NCBI RefSeq assembly: GCF_001949145.1
Contig: NW_019091375.1
Location: forward strand, 1,804,196-1,868,195
Reading direction: 5' to 3'
From: Acanthaster planci
Taxonomy: Eukaryota > Echinodermata > Asteroidea > Valvatida > Acanthasteridae
DNA: 64,000 nucleotides
The notes below the pieces were generated by a model. That model saw only the letters and a program-made list of their open reading frames with translations, did no database searches and had not been told where the DNA came from. Each line of letters starts with the position of its first letter. Positions within the stretch are counted from its first letter, which is position 1. Below are positions 37,301 through 48,600 of this stretch, in pieces. The translations under genes and the position numbers were made by a program.

Positions 37301-37440
37301 ATAAATGACGCCACAATGACGGTACTGTTTCGCATGTTACGCATTTGGTCCTCATTTCAATGTCTGGCGTCCTAGAGGCAGACTTAACTTGTTGTTCCCG
37401 TTTTCACATTCACCGTAATTGTCCTACATCATTCTATATA
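31400..37440. other. Non-coding stretch with GC-rich islands and AATTA-type words
   Basis: No gene supported. Blocks at about 32880-33080, 34860-35310 and 36500-36870 are denser in CG and in motifs such as CAATTAATAAG, TCATAATTAAGG and CACCTG than their surroundings, and show no repeat structure. They could be regulatory, but this rests on composition only. A TATAAAAG word sits at 33546-33553 without any other sign of a promoter. Confidence 0.35.
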
Positions 37441-37448
37441 TCATGTTC

Positions 37449-37599
37449 CATAGAGTACCGAAGTGAATACGTCACGCGCACAATTAGTGTGTAAAAGCCA
37501 TTAGCGCGAGAACCAGCGCGTGAACCAACACGCGCGCGTACTCCATTCGTTTGCACCGCACTTTTGGTTCACAGTGACGTCACACTTCGGTACTCTATG
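37449..37599. mobile_element. MITE with CATAGAGTACCGAAGTG termini, copy 1
   Basis: The element runs from CATAGAGTACCGAAGTG to its inverse CACTTCGGTACTCTATG, 151 bp. Internal blocks GAATACGTCAC, GCGCGTGAA, ACACGCGCG and TCCATTCGTTTGCAC recur in the same order at 58356-58511. Confidence 0.9.
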
Positions 37600-38690
37600 T
37601 CAATGCCCGTTGAGAACTCCTCGTGGCTGTCTTGAACTACTGTGGTCTCACATTGTTCGATTTGTTTTTTTTCCATTTTCAGGCCAGTTTGCATTGTAGC
37701 TGACCGATTGCGCGTTATGAAATGGCATATTGTGTTTGCAGGCAAAGTGATGGTTTTCATCTTTGCTGTCATCCGTTGATTTTGAGGGATCGAAGACAGC
37801 AGCGTTAAATTGGTAAATGCCACAACCATTCCTGCTGAATTAGGTTTAGTCACGTTCAAAGCCCAGAACCTGCTATACTGGAGTAGTGCCAGAAATTTTA
37901 CTTGTAATTTTAATCATAAACCGTCTTAGAGGATGCATAATTGCTGTAACTTCAGTGCATGTTAAAATTCAATAAGACGAGAGGGTTAGATTCACGCATG
38001 CGATTCATCATTTTATCTATACGCGAGGGCATGGCATGTCTACAGTGAGACATTCTTTGTAGTTTCTCATCTGGTATTGTAATATTTCTTTGTCTGTTCA
38101 TTTCCCTACCATTGCATATGCAATTTTACATGGTACTAACATATCTCGTTTTTCCCTTTTTTTTGCTCACTGTGAGTACAGCTCGGACAGTAGCTGGCAA
38201 TAACGGGCACGCACTAAGGGTGAATAAATCAAGGATCCCGTCTTACTCTGCCTCGGATGTCAGCATTAACTACAGAGGACAGTTCGTGGAAATAGACGTG
38301 CGCTCGGCGGTCATTATTTCCGATCGTTGTCGGGGTTAGCACACCTCTCCCCGTGCATATTAGGCGGTGACGTCCATTAGACGGGGAGACCTTCTCACAA
38401 GAAAACTCTACACGAAATCCAATTACGGGTTGGTTTTGGCCGTCATCTAAAACGCATCATCCTAGACCTCGTTTCATTAGACGTGACGCGTGCCTCAGCT
38501 TAGAGGCGGTAACAAGACCTCCGATGACGTTGGAGCATGGTGACCTCGAAGGACGACGAAAAGCAATGGTTACAGCATATATATATATAATCTGACGAGT
38601 TAGCTTTAGAGAAAAATGTCCAGAGATCAAGGCAAAGAAGATTTTTATCAAATTCGAACGAATAAGAATTTAAAAACCGTCTCTGCGACT
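37600..38690. other. Non-coding stretch with one signal-peptide-like frame
   Basis: A 75-codon frame at 38112-38339 begins with a hydrophobic stretch (MVLTYLVFPFFLLTVSTA). It overlaps a pyrimidine-rich acceptor-like site (ending GAGTACAG at about 38179), so the hydrophobic part may simply be the intron pyrimidine tract read as protein. No supported gene. Confidence 0.35.
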
Positions 38691-38960
38691 GTAGCAGCAC
38701 CAGCCCAATCGTAAAAGTGACAATGACAACCACAACGACAGGAACACAAAATGACACCAACAACAGTAGTAACACCAATAGCAGCAACAGCATCGCTAAT
38801 TAACATCTACAACATTCACCGAAGCAACGGCCTCAACAGCATCAAGGGTACTAACGACAGCAACAGTGACAACTAAGGGCAACTACGACGACAACCAGAA
38901 GAGGCAACATAACAGCACCGCCATTAACAGCAATGACATTGACTGAAACATTAAACTACG
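38690..38960. repeat. Degenerate CAA/CAG/CAC trinucleotide tract
   Basis: Mostly CAACA, CAGCA and ACAGC words with many substitutions over about 270 bp. Low complexity, no reliable coding. Confidence 0.7.
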
Positions 38961-39709
38961 CTGGCGACAGTTCAGATTTCCAGTAAACATGGAAGCTGAC
39001 AGCCAAACCACCGCTCAGGTCGAACTTGGATTGAAACTCAAACATTATTTTAATGGGGAATAATCCTCTCCTCTTGAGATTCATTTCGTGATGTTAGCAT
39101 TATTATTTTGATCCTCCAAATTAATCAAATAGTAGCACAAAATCAGTTGCAGAACCAATTTTTGAAGGGTATTCCGTTATCAAATTCGTGACTACGATAT
39201 TGATGCTGAGCCTCAAGTTGACCTAGCTCAGCCTGGATGTAATTGCAAATTCATAATTCTTTGATTTTTGAGCAAATGAATTGGGTTTGTATTGTTGGTG
39301 TGATTTATTTCATAAGACAGGTGTATTATTTTGCGTCTACATTTTCCTTGTTTTTCTGTCTTTTCGCTTTCTTTTTCTAAGCTTGTAGTGCGGGAGTGCA
39401 GATAATAACTGTTGTTTCATTTAAATTGAACAGATTTCATTTTGTCTTAAAAAAGAGGCTTTTCTTTAACTTGATTTGTTTGTTTGCTTTTTTGATAAGC
39501 TGTGCTGTGACTTTCCTCCTAATTTCTGTTTTTGGTTTAAGTTTACATTATCTATTAAATTTAAGGCAAAATGACTGTGTGCCCGGACATGAAAATTAAG
39601 AGTTCTGTACATTTGAATAAAAATGACCCGAAGGACTTGAAAAATACCAGGAACGGCAACACAAAACATCAAGTGGTCCAACCTTGCAACCTTGTCCAAC
39701 GCATACAAA

Positions 39710-40325
39710 CTTAACTTAACCTAGCCTAAATCAACCCACATCTATCCAGTGCAAGCTCAGCCTAGGCAAGTCTGGCTAAAAACAGCAAAAGCAAACCGAT
39801 TCACACCTAACACAATCCAGCCCAACGCAAGACAGCGGAACACAGCACCGCACAGCAACACGACACGACACAACAACACAACTCAACACAGCACGACACG
39901 ACACGAAGCGACACAACACAACACGACACGATGCAACAACACAACCTAACACAACACAGCACGACACGAAACAACATGACACAACAACACAACTCTACAC
40001 TTCACAACACAGCCCAAGACATGACACGACACAACACGACACAACAACACAGCTCAACACAACACAACACAACACAACACAACACAACACAACACGACAC
40101 AACGCAACATGATACATCAACACAACTCAACAGAACACAACACAGCACAACACGACACAACAACACAACACAGCAACGCAACACATCACAGCGGAGCACA
40201 GCACAACACCACGATACGATATAACAAAACCGACAAAACACAATCAGCACAAGGCAAACTTCACTCGACCCACGTACCCCAAGCCAAAAATCCGCTAACC
40301 CAACTCAACCCTACTCAAACCAAAA
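39710..40325. repeat. ACAAC/ACGAC pentanucleotide satellite with decaying flanks
   Basis: The core (39840-40215) is nearly pure in ACAAC, ACGAC, ACACA and CTCAAC units with a 5-bp rhythm. The flanks (39710-39830 and 40220-40325) drift to AACCTAGCCTA, AACCCAACTCAACCC and similar words that keep the rhythm. The plus strand is almost free of T in the core, giving strong purine/pyrimidine skew. The long open frames on both strands are artefacts of this repeat. Confidence 0.95.
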
Positions 40326-40329
40326 CTTG

Positions 40330-42600
40330 AGTTGGCTACGTTCGAATGTACATCGCAGAGTGACGGTGCGGAATTCAATACACGTAGCAGGGCGTAAGCC
40401 GATCGACATCGCCACACTTCGCAAACCCTGTACACGTATATCGGTGCTGTTCCTCAAGTTGCGGTTTATTTCGAAAACAGATCCTGTCAACCGCATACAC
40501 CAGAAGGTGTGATGACACGCCTTATACCATACCTAACGTCTTGTCAAGGGGTGACAGAGGAAGAAATTTTCTACTCTTGTGTGTGTGTTTTCTTTTTTGC
40601 AATATTCAATACAGTCACCAAGCTACTTTAATTCACCAAAGACGCAATTGAGAGCTGAACGGGCTACATGTTTGTCATGCTGCCTTGAATAAACATGTCC
40701 CGTTTTGGGGTAGATTTGTGTGACGTCAATGAGGCGTGGGCTATTTGGAGTTGCATAAGGTATGGGGGCTAAACCCCTGCATGTATCTGTTTTCCCCTAT
40801 TGCGAAATTATACGCAAATAGACGTGATCTAGAAGCCACCATTTGAATGTAGGTTTATATGTGCCAACGCAGGCAAGTTGAATAGAATAAAAAAGAAAAG
40901 AAAAAAAAAACTATGAAAATTGGCGAAGTTACTTCTCCTGGAAATTCTAACATTTTAAAACTTCACCGTGTTCGCCACGGAGGTGTCTGGATAACGTATC
41001 CAAATGACTGTAGCCGTGAATCCTTGCTGGTTGTAATGATTTGAAGAGGGGTGCGTCCTTGAGGAAAAACACACTTTTCTTCACTTGATCAACAGCTGCC
41101 TAAGCAAGGTACAGCGAAGAAAATTTTTGGAAAGTGTTTTTCAAAACAGTGGCCACTTCCATCTGCATAGGCAAGTATCAACCACGACAAAATGCTGCTA
41201 ACACAAGTTTCAAAAGTGTAAACTACAGACATCATTTCTTGCAAATCTTTCAACTACAACTGTTGCCTCCATTTTGGTTCCAATTTGGCTTGTGTTCACT
41301 GGAAGCGAGTTGTATTGTTTTCTGAACGCTTTTGTCTGAATTTAACTTGTCTTAGCCTGCCACACACTTAGCTTATACATTTGGCCCTAAGTTCTCGGAA
41401 TCGATGTTACTTTTTGGTCTTTAAAAAGTTACTCATAAAAAGGTCAATAGTGCTGGTGAAACAAGCATAGTTTCTTGTACAGGCGCAAAAGACCGAAGAA
41501 GAACGCTGCGAGATGTGTAAACCTGTGCATAATCACGCTACCGTACATTTCACCACATCCGTATAGAGTTGGATGCACCCTGCGAAGACACCCAAACACA
41601 TTACCATCTTTAACCTCTTTCTCTCCCTTGTATCTAAAATCTGGGCCATAGGCTGGGCATGAGATGTGATTGATCTCGTGCTCTTGATTAAGAGTCCCAA
41701 TTTTCATGTTACCAGAATCACAACTACTAGGAAAAAGAAAGAAAGTCTACACAGCACTAACGAGGTGCGCGCGGAGACGCACCGGCGGTACAACCGCTGC
41801 CGAAGTGTGAGGAGATCTTGCGGCAGACGTGACGACTTTGGCACGTGACGACTTCCTCCCGACAAAACAGCGTAGCCCTTGAGACCCCGACACCGCCACG
41901 GCCCTTGATTATTTTGTCACATTCTGCCGCTATTAACATTTTAAACGGGAATTCAAAATCAGGAAGAGTTCCCCAAAGCCGTAGGCAAACTAGTTCTCTC
42001 CCCGGCTTGCATGCAAACGGCGGGAGGGGACAGAGCTCCGTCGGCGGAGCGAACCCCGCTCAAGATTGACCCCGGTCTGTATACCGTTCCCCCCTCCACC
42101 TCAACCTCACCTCCAAGAGGATCGGTTTACTCTGCCTGATTAGGGCTTGTCTTGGCAAATTTGAAAGCGATGAGATTACTTCGCACGGGCTGATCGGAAA
42201 GCTGGCAATGGTGTTCACAAAGCAAATAAATAATTCAATAATGCATACTATTACGTAGCTAAAATTGTACGAGAAAGTACACGGCTCTAAACCTTTATAT
42301 CTTGGACGAGATAAACCTCAAGGGGCCGTACTGTGTTTTCTGTCATTTTAACCATTGTTTGGGGTTTTGTGTATTTTTTAGAAGGGAGCACATTGTATCA
42401 ACACAAACACCTGTGACGTTTAACTTTTCCCTTTTCCCTCTTTCTGTTTTTAGCGCTTAAAGTGATTATTTTATTTTTGTCTGCTCTCTATGTTTTGTGA
42501 AACCAGCAGCAGCGTTGACTGAAATCGACCCTCATTCGATCTGTGGCAAAACTACAAATCAACACGAATTCATCCTCCATGCTATATATGTCTGCAGTAT
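40330..42600. other. Non-coding stretch, no gene supported
   Basis: Only chance frames. A GC-richer block with TTGATTATTTTGTCAC and CTATTAACATTTT words lies at 41860-42080. Confidence 0.4.
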
Positions 42601-42609
42601 TTGCATTCA

Positions 42610-42765
42610 AACAACAAGGACGACAACATGAACGATAATAAACCGCAGCAACATAAAACAACAACATATAACAACAACAACATAGACAACAACAGACAAC
42701 GACAACAACAACAACAGATAACAACAACAATAACAACAACAGACAGCAACATATTGTAACATCAG
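42610..42765. repeat. CAA-rich trinucleotide tract
   Basis: ACAACAACA, GACAACAAC and ATAACAACA words over about 150 bp. Reading frames through it are artefacts. Confidence 0.85.
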
Positions 42766-42769
42766 CAAC

Positions 42770-45500
42770 AGCAATAACGGATGGGGGCAGTTGGCGGCAA
42801 TCAACAGCAGCCGAGCGGAACCGACAGTAACCAACAGTATCGATGTTAGTACTAACAACGACAACCCAGAGCAACACTTACAACCGAAGCCAGACAAGAA
42901 GAGTGTTGGTAATTAAACTAACGGCGTCTTCGGGGCACCAGTCTCAAAACCGTTATCGTTGGTTGAAATTTGTCTGTAGTAACCTAAGGAAAATAGCGAA
43001 AAAGTTCACAGAAGAAATTACATATGCTTGAAAAAAGGCTACATCTAAAATGGTGCGGAACCACAAGGTCACTTTTTTATGATCTTCGGTTACTTCTGTT
43101 TGAGAGGAGTATTACTTCAGTCGTGGAAGGTAGTCCCTTCTCCAAAATAATGAATGGTTGAGTTAAGAAAACCTTTGTCAGCAGAAATATCAGCCCATCC
43201 CTTGCCAATATCTTTGGGCAGGATAATGGAAAAAAGTAAAAAGCACAATGACAAATAACGGGCACACTACTTTACAAATACATTAGACGATATCTGTTAG
43301 TTCGAACCCGATTGAAACAACTTCAGTACATTTACTTTGGAAGAACATGAAGCATCGGTCCTGCTTTAATAAAGGGTGCACGTATTTTTTTCTGTCACAA
43401 TCATTGGAAATACACCTTAATGTTTCAATTAACCTTATTTTCGATTTGCTATTTTAGTCGGTATTTTGTAGCCTCCATGGTTTTGTGAATAAAACTGTGA
43501 AGTCACCCAAGGTAATGAACCTCAATGTTGCACTGATTTAGGCACAGATATAAAAAATACGATTTTTTAGTTTGTTATTGTGATTTTTCCATTTTTCGTC
43601 ACTTTGTTGTTGTATAGGTACACAGAATTATGCCAGAGAGTAACTTTTCTCAGAAATGTTTGAAAGGAAAAGATCTGGGGTTTAAAATGTGAACATGGAA
43701 ACACGTAAAACAAACAGTGTCTTCCTAGATTTACATCACAGACTAGTTTTGAAAAGCTTGGACAATTTTCAATGTTCAAAAAAGTGTATACGGATTTGAA
43801 ACAGTTTTCATGTATAAGAGGATGCGCAAATATAAAGATGCACAAAAAGTGAGTCCACGAAAAATGTGTACGTTTCTTTAATATTGTGCCCATTTCACTT
43901 CAAATTGAGGGTTAGTGGCGTGGTCACAATTCCTCACGAAAGAGACATTTTAATAGACAAAAATAGAATGGCAGGCCTTGCCGCTTTTACTTTCTTCTCC
44001 TCCCCGAAGTGTGTAAAAATACCAAAATCCAGCCTGGATTCACACCTTTGAAAGGCCGTGCAGATTACGTTAAAAAAACTGCAACTTTGGCCACTTAACG
44101 AACCCCCCCCCTCCGACAAAATGGTTCTGCATCGGGCCTTCCATGTTAGTGTGAATAGTCGATTAAAGCTAACATTTTCAATGACTCTGTCATATGCAAA
44201 AGCACTGTACGTGATCTTTTCACACTCTTCGAAAACCTGAAAGCAAGGCCATGTCCGTGTCTCGAAGGACTTCATTTTTGGTGTGTACTCGGATCAAGTC
44301 TTAAATTTCACGATGCTGGCATTTCATGTGCCCATTGCGCAGTCTCCAGCACGTGATTACGCTGCTGGTTGTTGGCCTTAACGTTAAGGCTAATGCAGTC
44401 CAGTCAGACTTAAGTACAGTAACCAAATGTTAGTTCAAACAATGTATCAGCTGTCCGCGGCACAAGAAACATTTTTTCCTTATCTGCATCTGAATCTCTT
44501 CGTTTATATAAGCAACTGGCGGCTATCGTTAACCCTAACAGTCCTAAATCCTCCAATTTTAATATGATTTTGCACACGCCCTAGGGAGTTAGGGTTAATA
44601 AGTAATTTAACGTCTGCACGTTAAGACATTATTAAGTTACCTTATATATATATTTAAAAATTAACATGTCTGCTACAACGCAGTGTGTGAGGATATTGAA
44701 GGCCTGAGTACCGTAGTTGGAGATGAAACTTGGATCAAAACCACTGACGTCACTTCATCAGAACATGTTAGGACTCACTTTCCTTACCTCCTGTGTTTGA
44801 ATGGGGGGTGCCATTAGAATTCCCTTGAAGGTATATAATAATGTAATAACATAACCAACAAAGGTTTTCGCAGGGTTAAAAGGCAAAACCACACTGGTGA
44901 AAACAAAACAAATATGCTTTCAGATATTTTGGCAGAGTGTGATAATTGTACACATCAGCTTTTCTCTAAAACCGCGTATTTTTCCCGACATTTTCATGTA
45001 CATTGACGTTTTCCGTGTTTTTAATGTTTTGTTATCAGTGATCTTGTAGCGCAAACTGCCTTCATTGAGGGATTTCAGGATATTTCGTAGTCTTTAATAA
45101 TTGAAGAATATGTTCCTGTCCCATTTAGGACGAAAATAGATGCTTGAATATAAGACATTAGCCTAAAGTATGTGCAAAATGGCAGCCCAGCCCACTGAAA
45201 AAAATGGTTCCGCCTACGCAATTAATTGGTCTATCTAAATGGAAAGAAAAAGAAATACATCTTGCGCTGACGCTACATTCACGCATTCATTCACGTGTAA
45301 AATCGCTGTGAAATTGTTGTCATCTATCACCGGCCCTTGGCGCGCGACGCAATGTGCTAATTTCGCAAAAGGTGACTCGCATTGGTGGAGAAGAAAGGCG
45401 CCAAAACGACCCCAGTGCCAGAGGTGTTGAATAGTTAATGCGCCGTTGGTACGTAATATACGTCGGCGGCGCACATGGGTGCGTGACGAGCGCTGTTCTG
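42770..45500. other. Non-coding stretch upstream of the plus-strand promoter
   Basis: No supported exon. It contains the palindromic mini-element at 44529-44598. Some of this interval is likely the 5' regulatory region of the gene starting near 45547. Confidence 0.4.
44529..44598. repeat. Palindromic mini-element with TTAACCCTAAC termini, copy B
   Basis: Left end TTAACCCTAACAGTCCTAAA, right end GGAGTTAGGGTTAA, about 70 bp. It shares the ACAGTCCT and TCCTCCAA blocks with copy A at 979-1038. Confidence 0.6.
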
Positions 45501-45516
45501 ATCCGCCCCGCCGCCG

Positions 45517-45524
45517 TATAAAAG
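45517..45524 (+). promoter_or_regulatory. TATA box of the plus-strand prohormone-like gene
   Basis: TATAAAAG is embedded in a GC-rich setting (CCGCCGCCG before, GTTGGCGC after), the classic arrangement of a focused TATA promoter. Transcription would start about 30 bp downstream, near 45547. A TGACG half-site (cAMP-response type) lies at 45484. The leader exon that follows contains no ATG. Confidence 0.7.
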
Positions 45525-45546
45525 TTGGCGCATCCCCACAATTTGG

Positions 45547-45682
45547 GCCAGAGAGGGGGATAATTTAGACAGTTCCAAAAGGCTGCAGTCGTCTTTTGTT
45601 CTTTCTTCGCTCATTTGAAAAAGAAGGAAGCCAGCGGAAGCTAAAGTGTGTAACTTGAACGAGGAGACGCTGACATTCCGAG
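45547..45682 (+). other. Non-coding leader exon (5' UTR) of the plus-strand gene
   Basis: From the expected start near 45547 to the donor CCGAG|GTATGT at 45683 there are about 136 nt with no ATG in any frame, which is unusual by chance and typical of a 5' UTR exon. The next supported exon on this strand (57303) begins 3 nt before an ATG with a signal peptide. The pairing of these two exons is an inference across about 11.6 kb. Confidence 0.55.
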
Positions 45683-48600
45683 GTATGTTTGACTTTTGTT
45701 CCCTATTGTTTTGGTGATTTCCTCTCATTCCTTTTAAAATGTACATTCCCAGTGTTGTTTTGTTTCTATTCATTGACAGAAGTTGCAGAGGTAAATTTCT
45801 AAACCACGATTCATGTTAGTGAAACATAAAAAAGCTGCCAGCGGTTGAAAGGAATGTTACTGAACCGGCTGATATTTATAAGAAAGCTGTACCTACTGGA
45901 AAACATTTTGCCAGCTCTTTGGAAAGCTCAACTAAGCGAATAGACGAAATTCGGCGGGCTCAACATTTGGAGAGGCGCGTTGTTTTCAGTTCTAACAATA
46001 ATAGTAGTAACAATACCGAAGATTTATAACGCGCTGGTATCCGCCAACATGACGCTCAGGGCGCAATATGAATATAAATCAAGTAAAATTCACCAGAAAT
46101 AATGTAACGGTGGTTGAACAAGTGCAGGTTTTAAGAGAAACCTCAAAGTTGGCGATGGAGGAAATAGTCGGAATATCTGAAGGGAGTTTGTTACATAGAC
46201 GTGGGCCCGTAGGAGAGAAGGATCCCCCCGGGATTTATGTGTATTGGGGACGGCAAGCAGGGAAGCATTAGATCATCTCAAACGCCTGCAGGGTCGGTAA
46301 TGAGCCGGTAAATCAATGTTGTTTGTTGGAGCAGAACTTTGAAGGGCATGAAAAACGCGTACAGTAATTTTGTGTGTTTTTATATTTCTAAGCACGAGCG
46401 ATGAATTAATGAACTTTAGCTGCCTTAGTTTTCATGTTTTCTTCGATATTGAGTCATTAGCCCTGTACACCAATACCCTCGTGACAGCGAAAACAGAAAG
46501 ACCAGACAGGTCATTCTTGCCATCACATTTCCCTGAAAGAAAGACACCCTTCACTAAACAGGCGCATCAGTAAAACTTAGCAACATTTTTGCAGCATATG
46601 TAAGTGGATTTTATTTTTCTTTTCCTAAACTGGGCTATTGAATAGATCTGTGTTCTTCTCACCATTTACACATCTGTCAAGCTTTGCTATAGTCCCCTTT
46701 CTATCAATTTACTGTTCTCTCTGATCAAGATGACACATATTCCATCAATAACGACAGCTTTTCAACACAGAAATCAATTGATACTGATATAAAGTTTTGG
46801 TGCCCAGAAGAAAAAACACAGTCTTCGCCCGGTAATATACCTTTGCGTACTTTAATGGAGGCGCAGAAGCAGGAATTGTAACTTAACAGACACGACGGGA
46901 AAAAAATAAGCAGAGAATCAGCAATAACAATGGACATGGAAAAACATTTTGTCTGGGAATCTTTGCCCCCCCGCAAATATTTCCTTATTTCCCCAAATAT
47001 TTCCTTATATTTTCTCCATATAATGTGATTAAAACCTACTTAGTTTTGGCCTTGTTTAAATAAAGGGTCCCCCGGCCGTTCATTTGTTGTGAAGAGTTCC
47101 CAGTTCCTCATGGAACAGGTTCTGTCGACACAATTTATTAATGAGACATTAGAACTTTCTCTCATCATGGCAATTTTCCGGTTCAGATGCTGGTTTAAAA
47201 ATTGTGGTTAGAGGTTCCAATAATGCCGCCAAAAATCGTTCCTGAAAAGTTCCTTGTTTGTGTCAGCGTATTACATATCCAGCTTAAAAAGAAAGTGACG
47301 CTTTCAAAATTTGTCAATATGTTTGCTTAGGGCAGTTGTCAAGAGTGGACGTAATGCTGGTTTCCCCGTATATTTCATTCATTGCTTTTCTCTTTGAAAA
47401 TGTTTCATATTTTGAGGGCTGGTGGTGTGTAATATTTGGGAAAAAAGTAACTTTTGAAGGTGAGAACTTCATCTTTGATCCCCGCGGAATAATCACCTTG
47501 ATCAATTCCTTAGCGCTGCTCATAAAAATGGTGACACACAAACGCTGAATAATTATTGGACATTGACCATTTTGCCTTTAATTTTCAAATGAATATTGCG
47601 ACCGTCTCCCCTGGGTGCCAGAGTAGTACCCTGAAATTCACTTCATGTTCTGGTCTTGCAAATTTCGCATGCACTGGGGATTCATCCAACAGAACAACAC
47701 CGTCCTTCTAGTTGCAAATGGATTAAAAGTTATTGGTATCTGTGGTAATGCTTGTGCGTTCTTTCCCGGGCAAGAGGTAAATTTCCAATTTGAATGTAAA
47801 TGTGATGCAGTTTAATTTGGCCGTAAATGTCATGCTTTTGCAATTGTGACTCTTCTTTTTCTCGTGAGGTCGGGAATCGAATATACATTTCAGCCTCTCT
47901 GACTAAAATATACATGACTTATAACACAAAGTGACATTTCTGCTCGAGTCAAAAACGCCCATACATATTTATGTCACGAAATGTTTTCGTCAACGAGATA
48001 CAAGACGTTTCAAACTAATGAGGAGATTATGGTTTGAATTGCCTGTTTTAATTTCATTTTGGATTTCAATTAAAATGTGGCCTGCAGCACTTCTGAAATT
48101 TACATCCTGACCGATTTAATTTGATTACCTTTATTTGGTTTTTAATGTTTTTTTTCTGAGTGACAGAAATTAGTTGACATTTTATAAGGTGTGGGGTTAA
48201 TTAATCTAGTCTGCCCAGAGCTGTTAAAGAGTTAAGTCGATTGTTGTAAGCTGTTATGTCGTTTATTTCTTTTTCCCTTCAGTTTTCGGACAGTCTTATC
48301 AAATGTGCAGACAAAAATGCATAGGGAAATCCATCACACAGTAGCAGAGAATGTGGAAACAGTAATTCTGCACTTGCAGATATTTTAAGAAAGACATTTC
48401 AGCACAATGGTAAAAGGCTAGTGCATAAGAGCTCCTTGTAGCGGTCAGACCTCCTTGGACACGCATCCACTTACACGCGTGGCAGTGGTGGAATAAGACA
48501 AGAAATCCGCTGAGGAGATTGGCACTTGAGGCGAAACCTAAAGCCAGCGTTACGTTAATGAGGGGAAGTCGTTAGAATATTAAACAAGAATTAGGGCCAA

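Noticed and set aside
37569-37859. 96-codon minus-strand frame with fairly even composition
   Set aside because: It overlaps the end of a MITE and has no motif or splice sites that would define an exon.
38112-38339. 75-codon frame with a signal-peptide-like start
   Set aside because: The hydrophobic residues come from the pyrimidine tract of an acceptor-like site, and there is no promoter, downstream exon or known motif.
39749-40330. His/Gln/Asn/Thr-rich and Cys/Val-rich frames on both strands
   Set aside because: Translations of the ACAAC/ACGAC pentanucleotide satellite, not genes.
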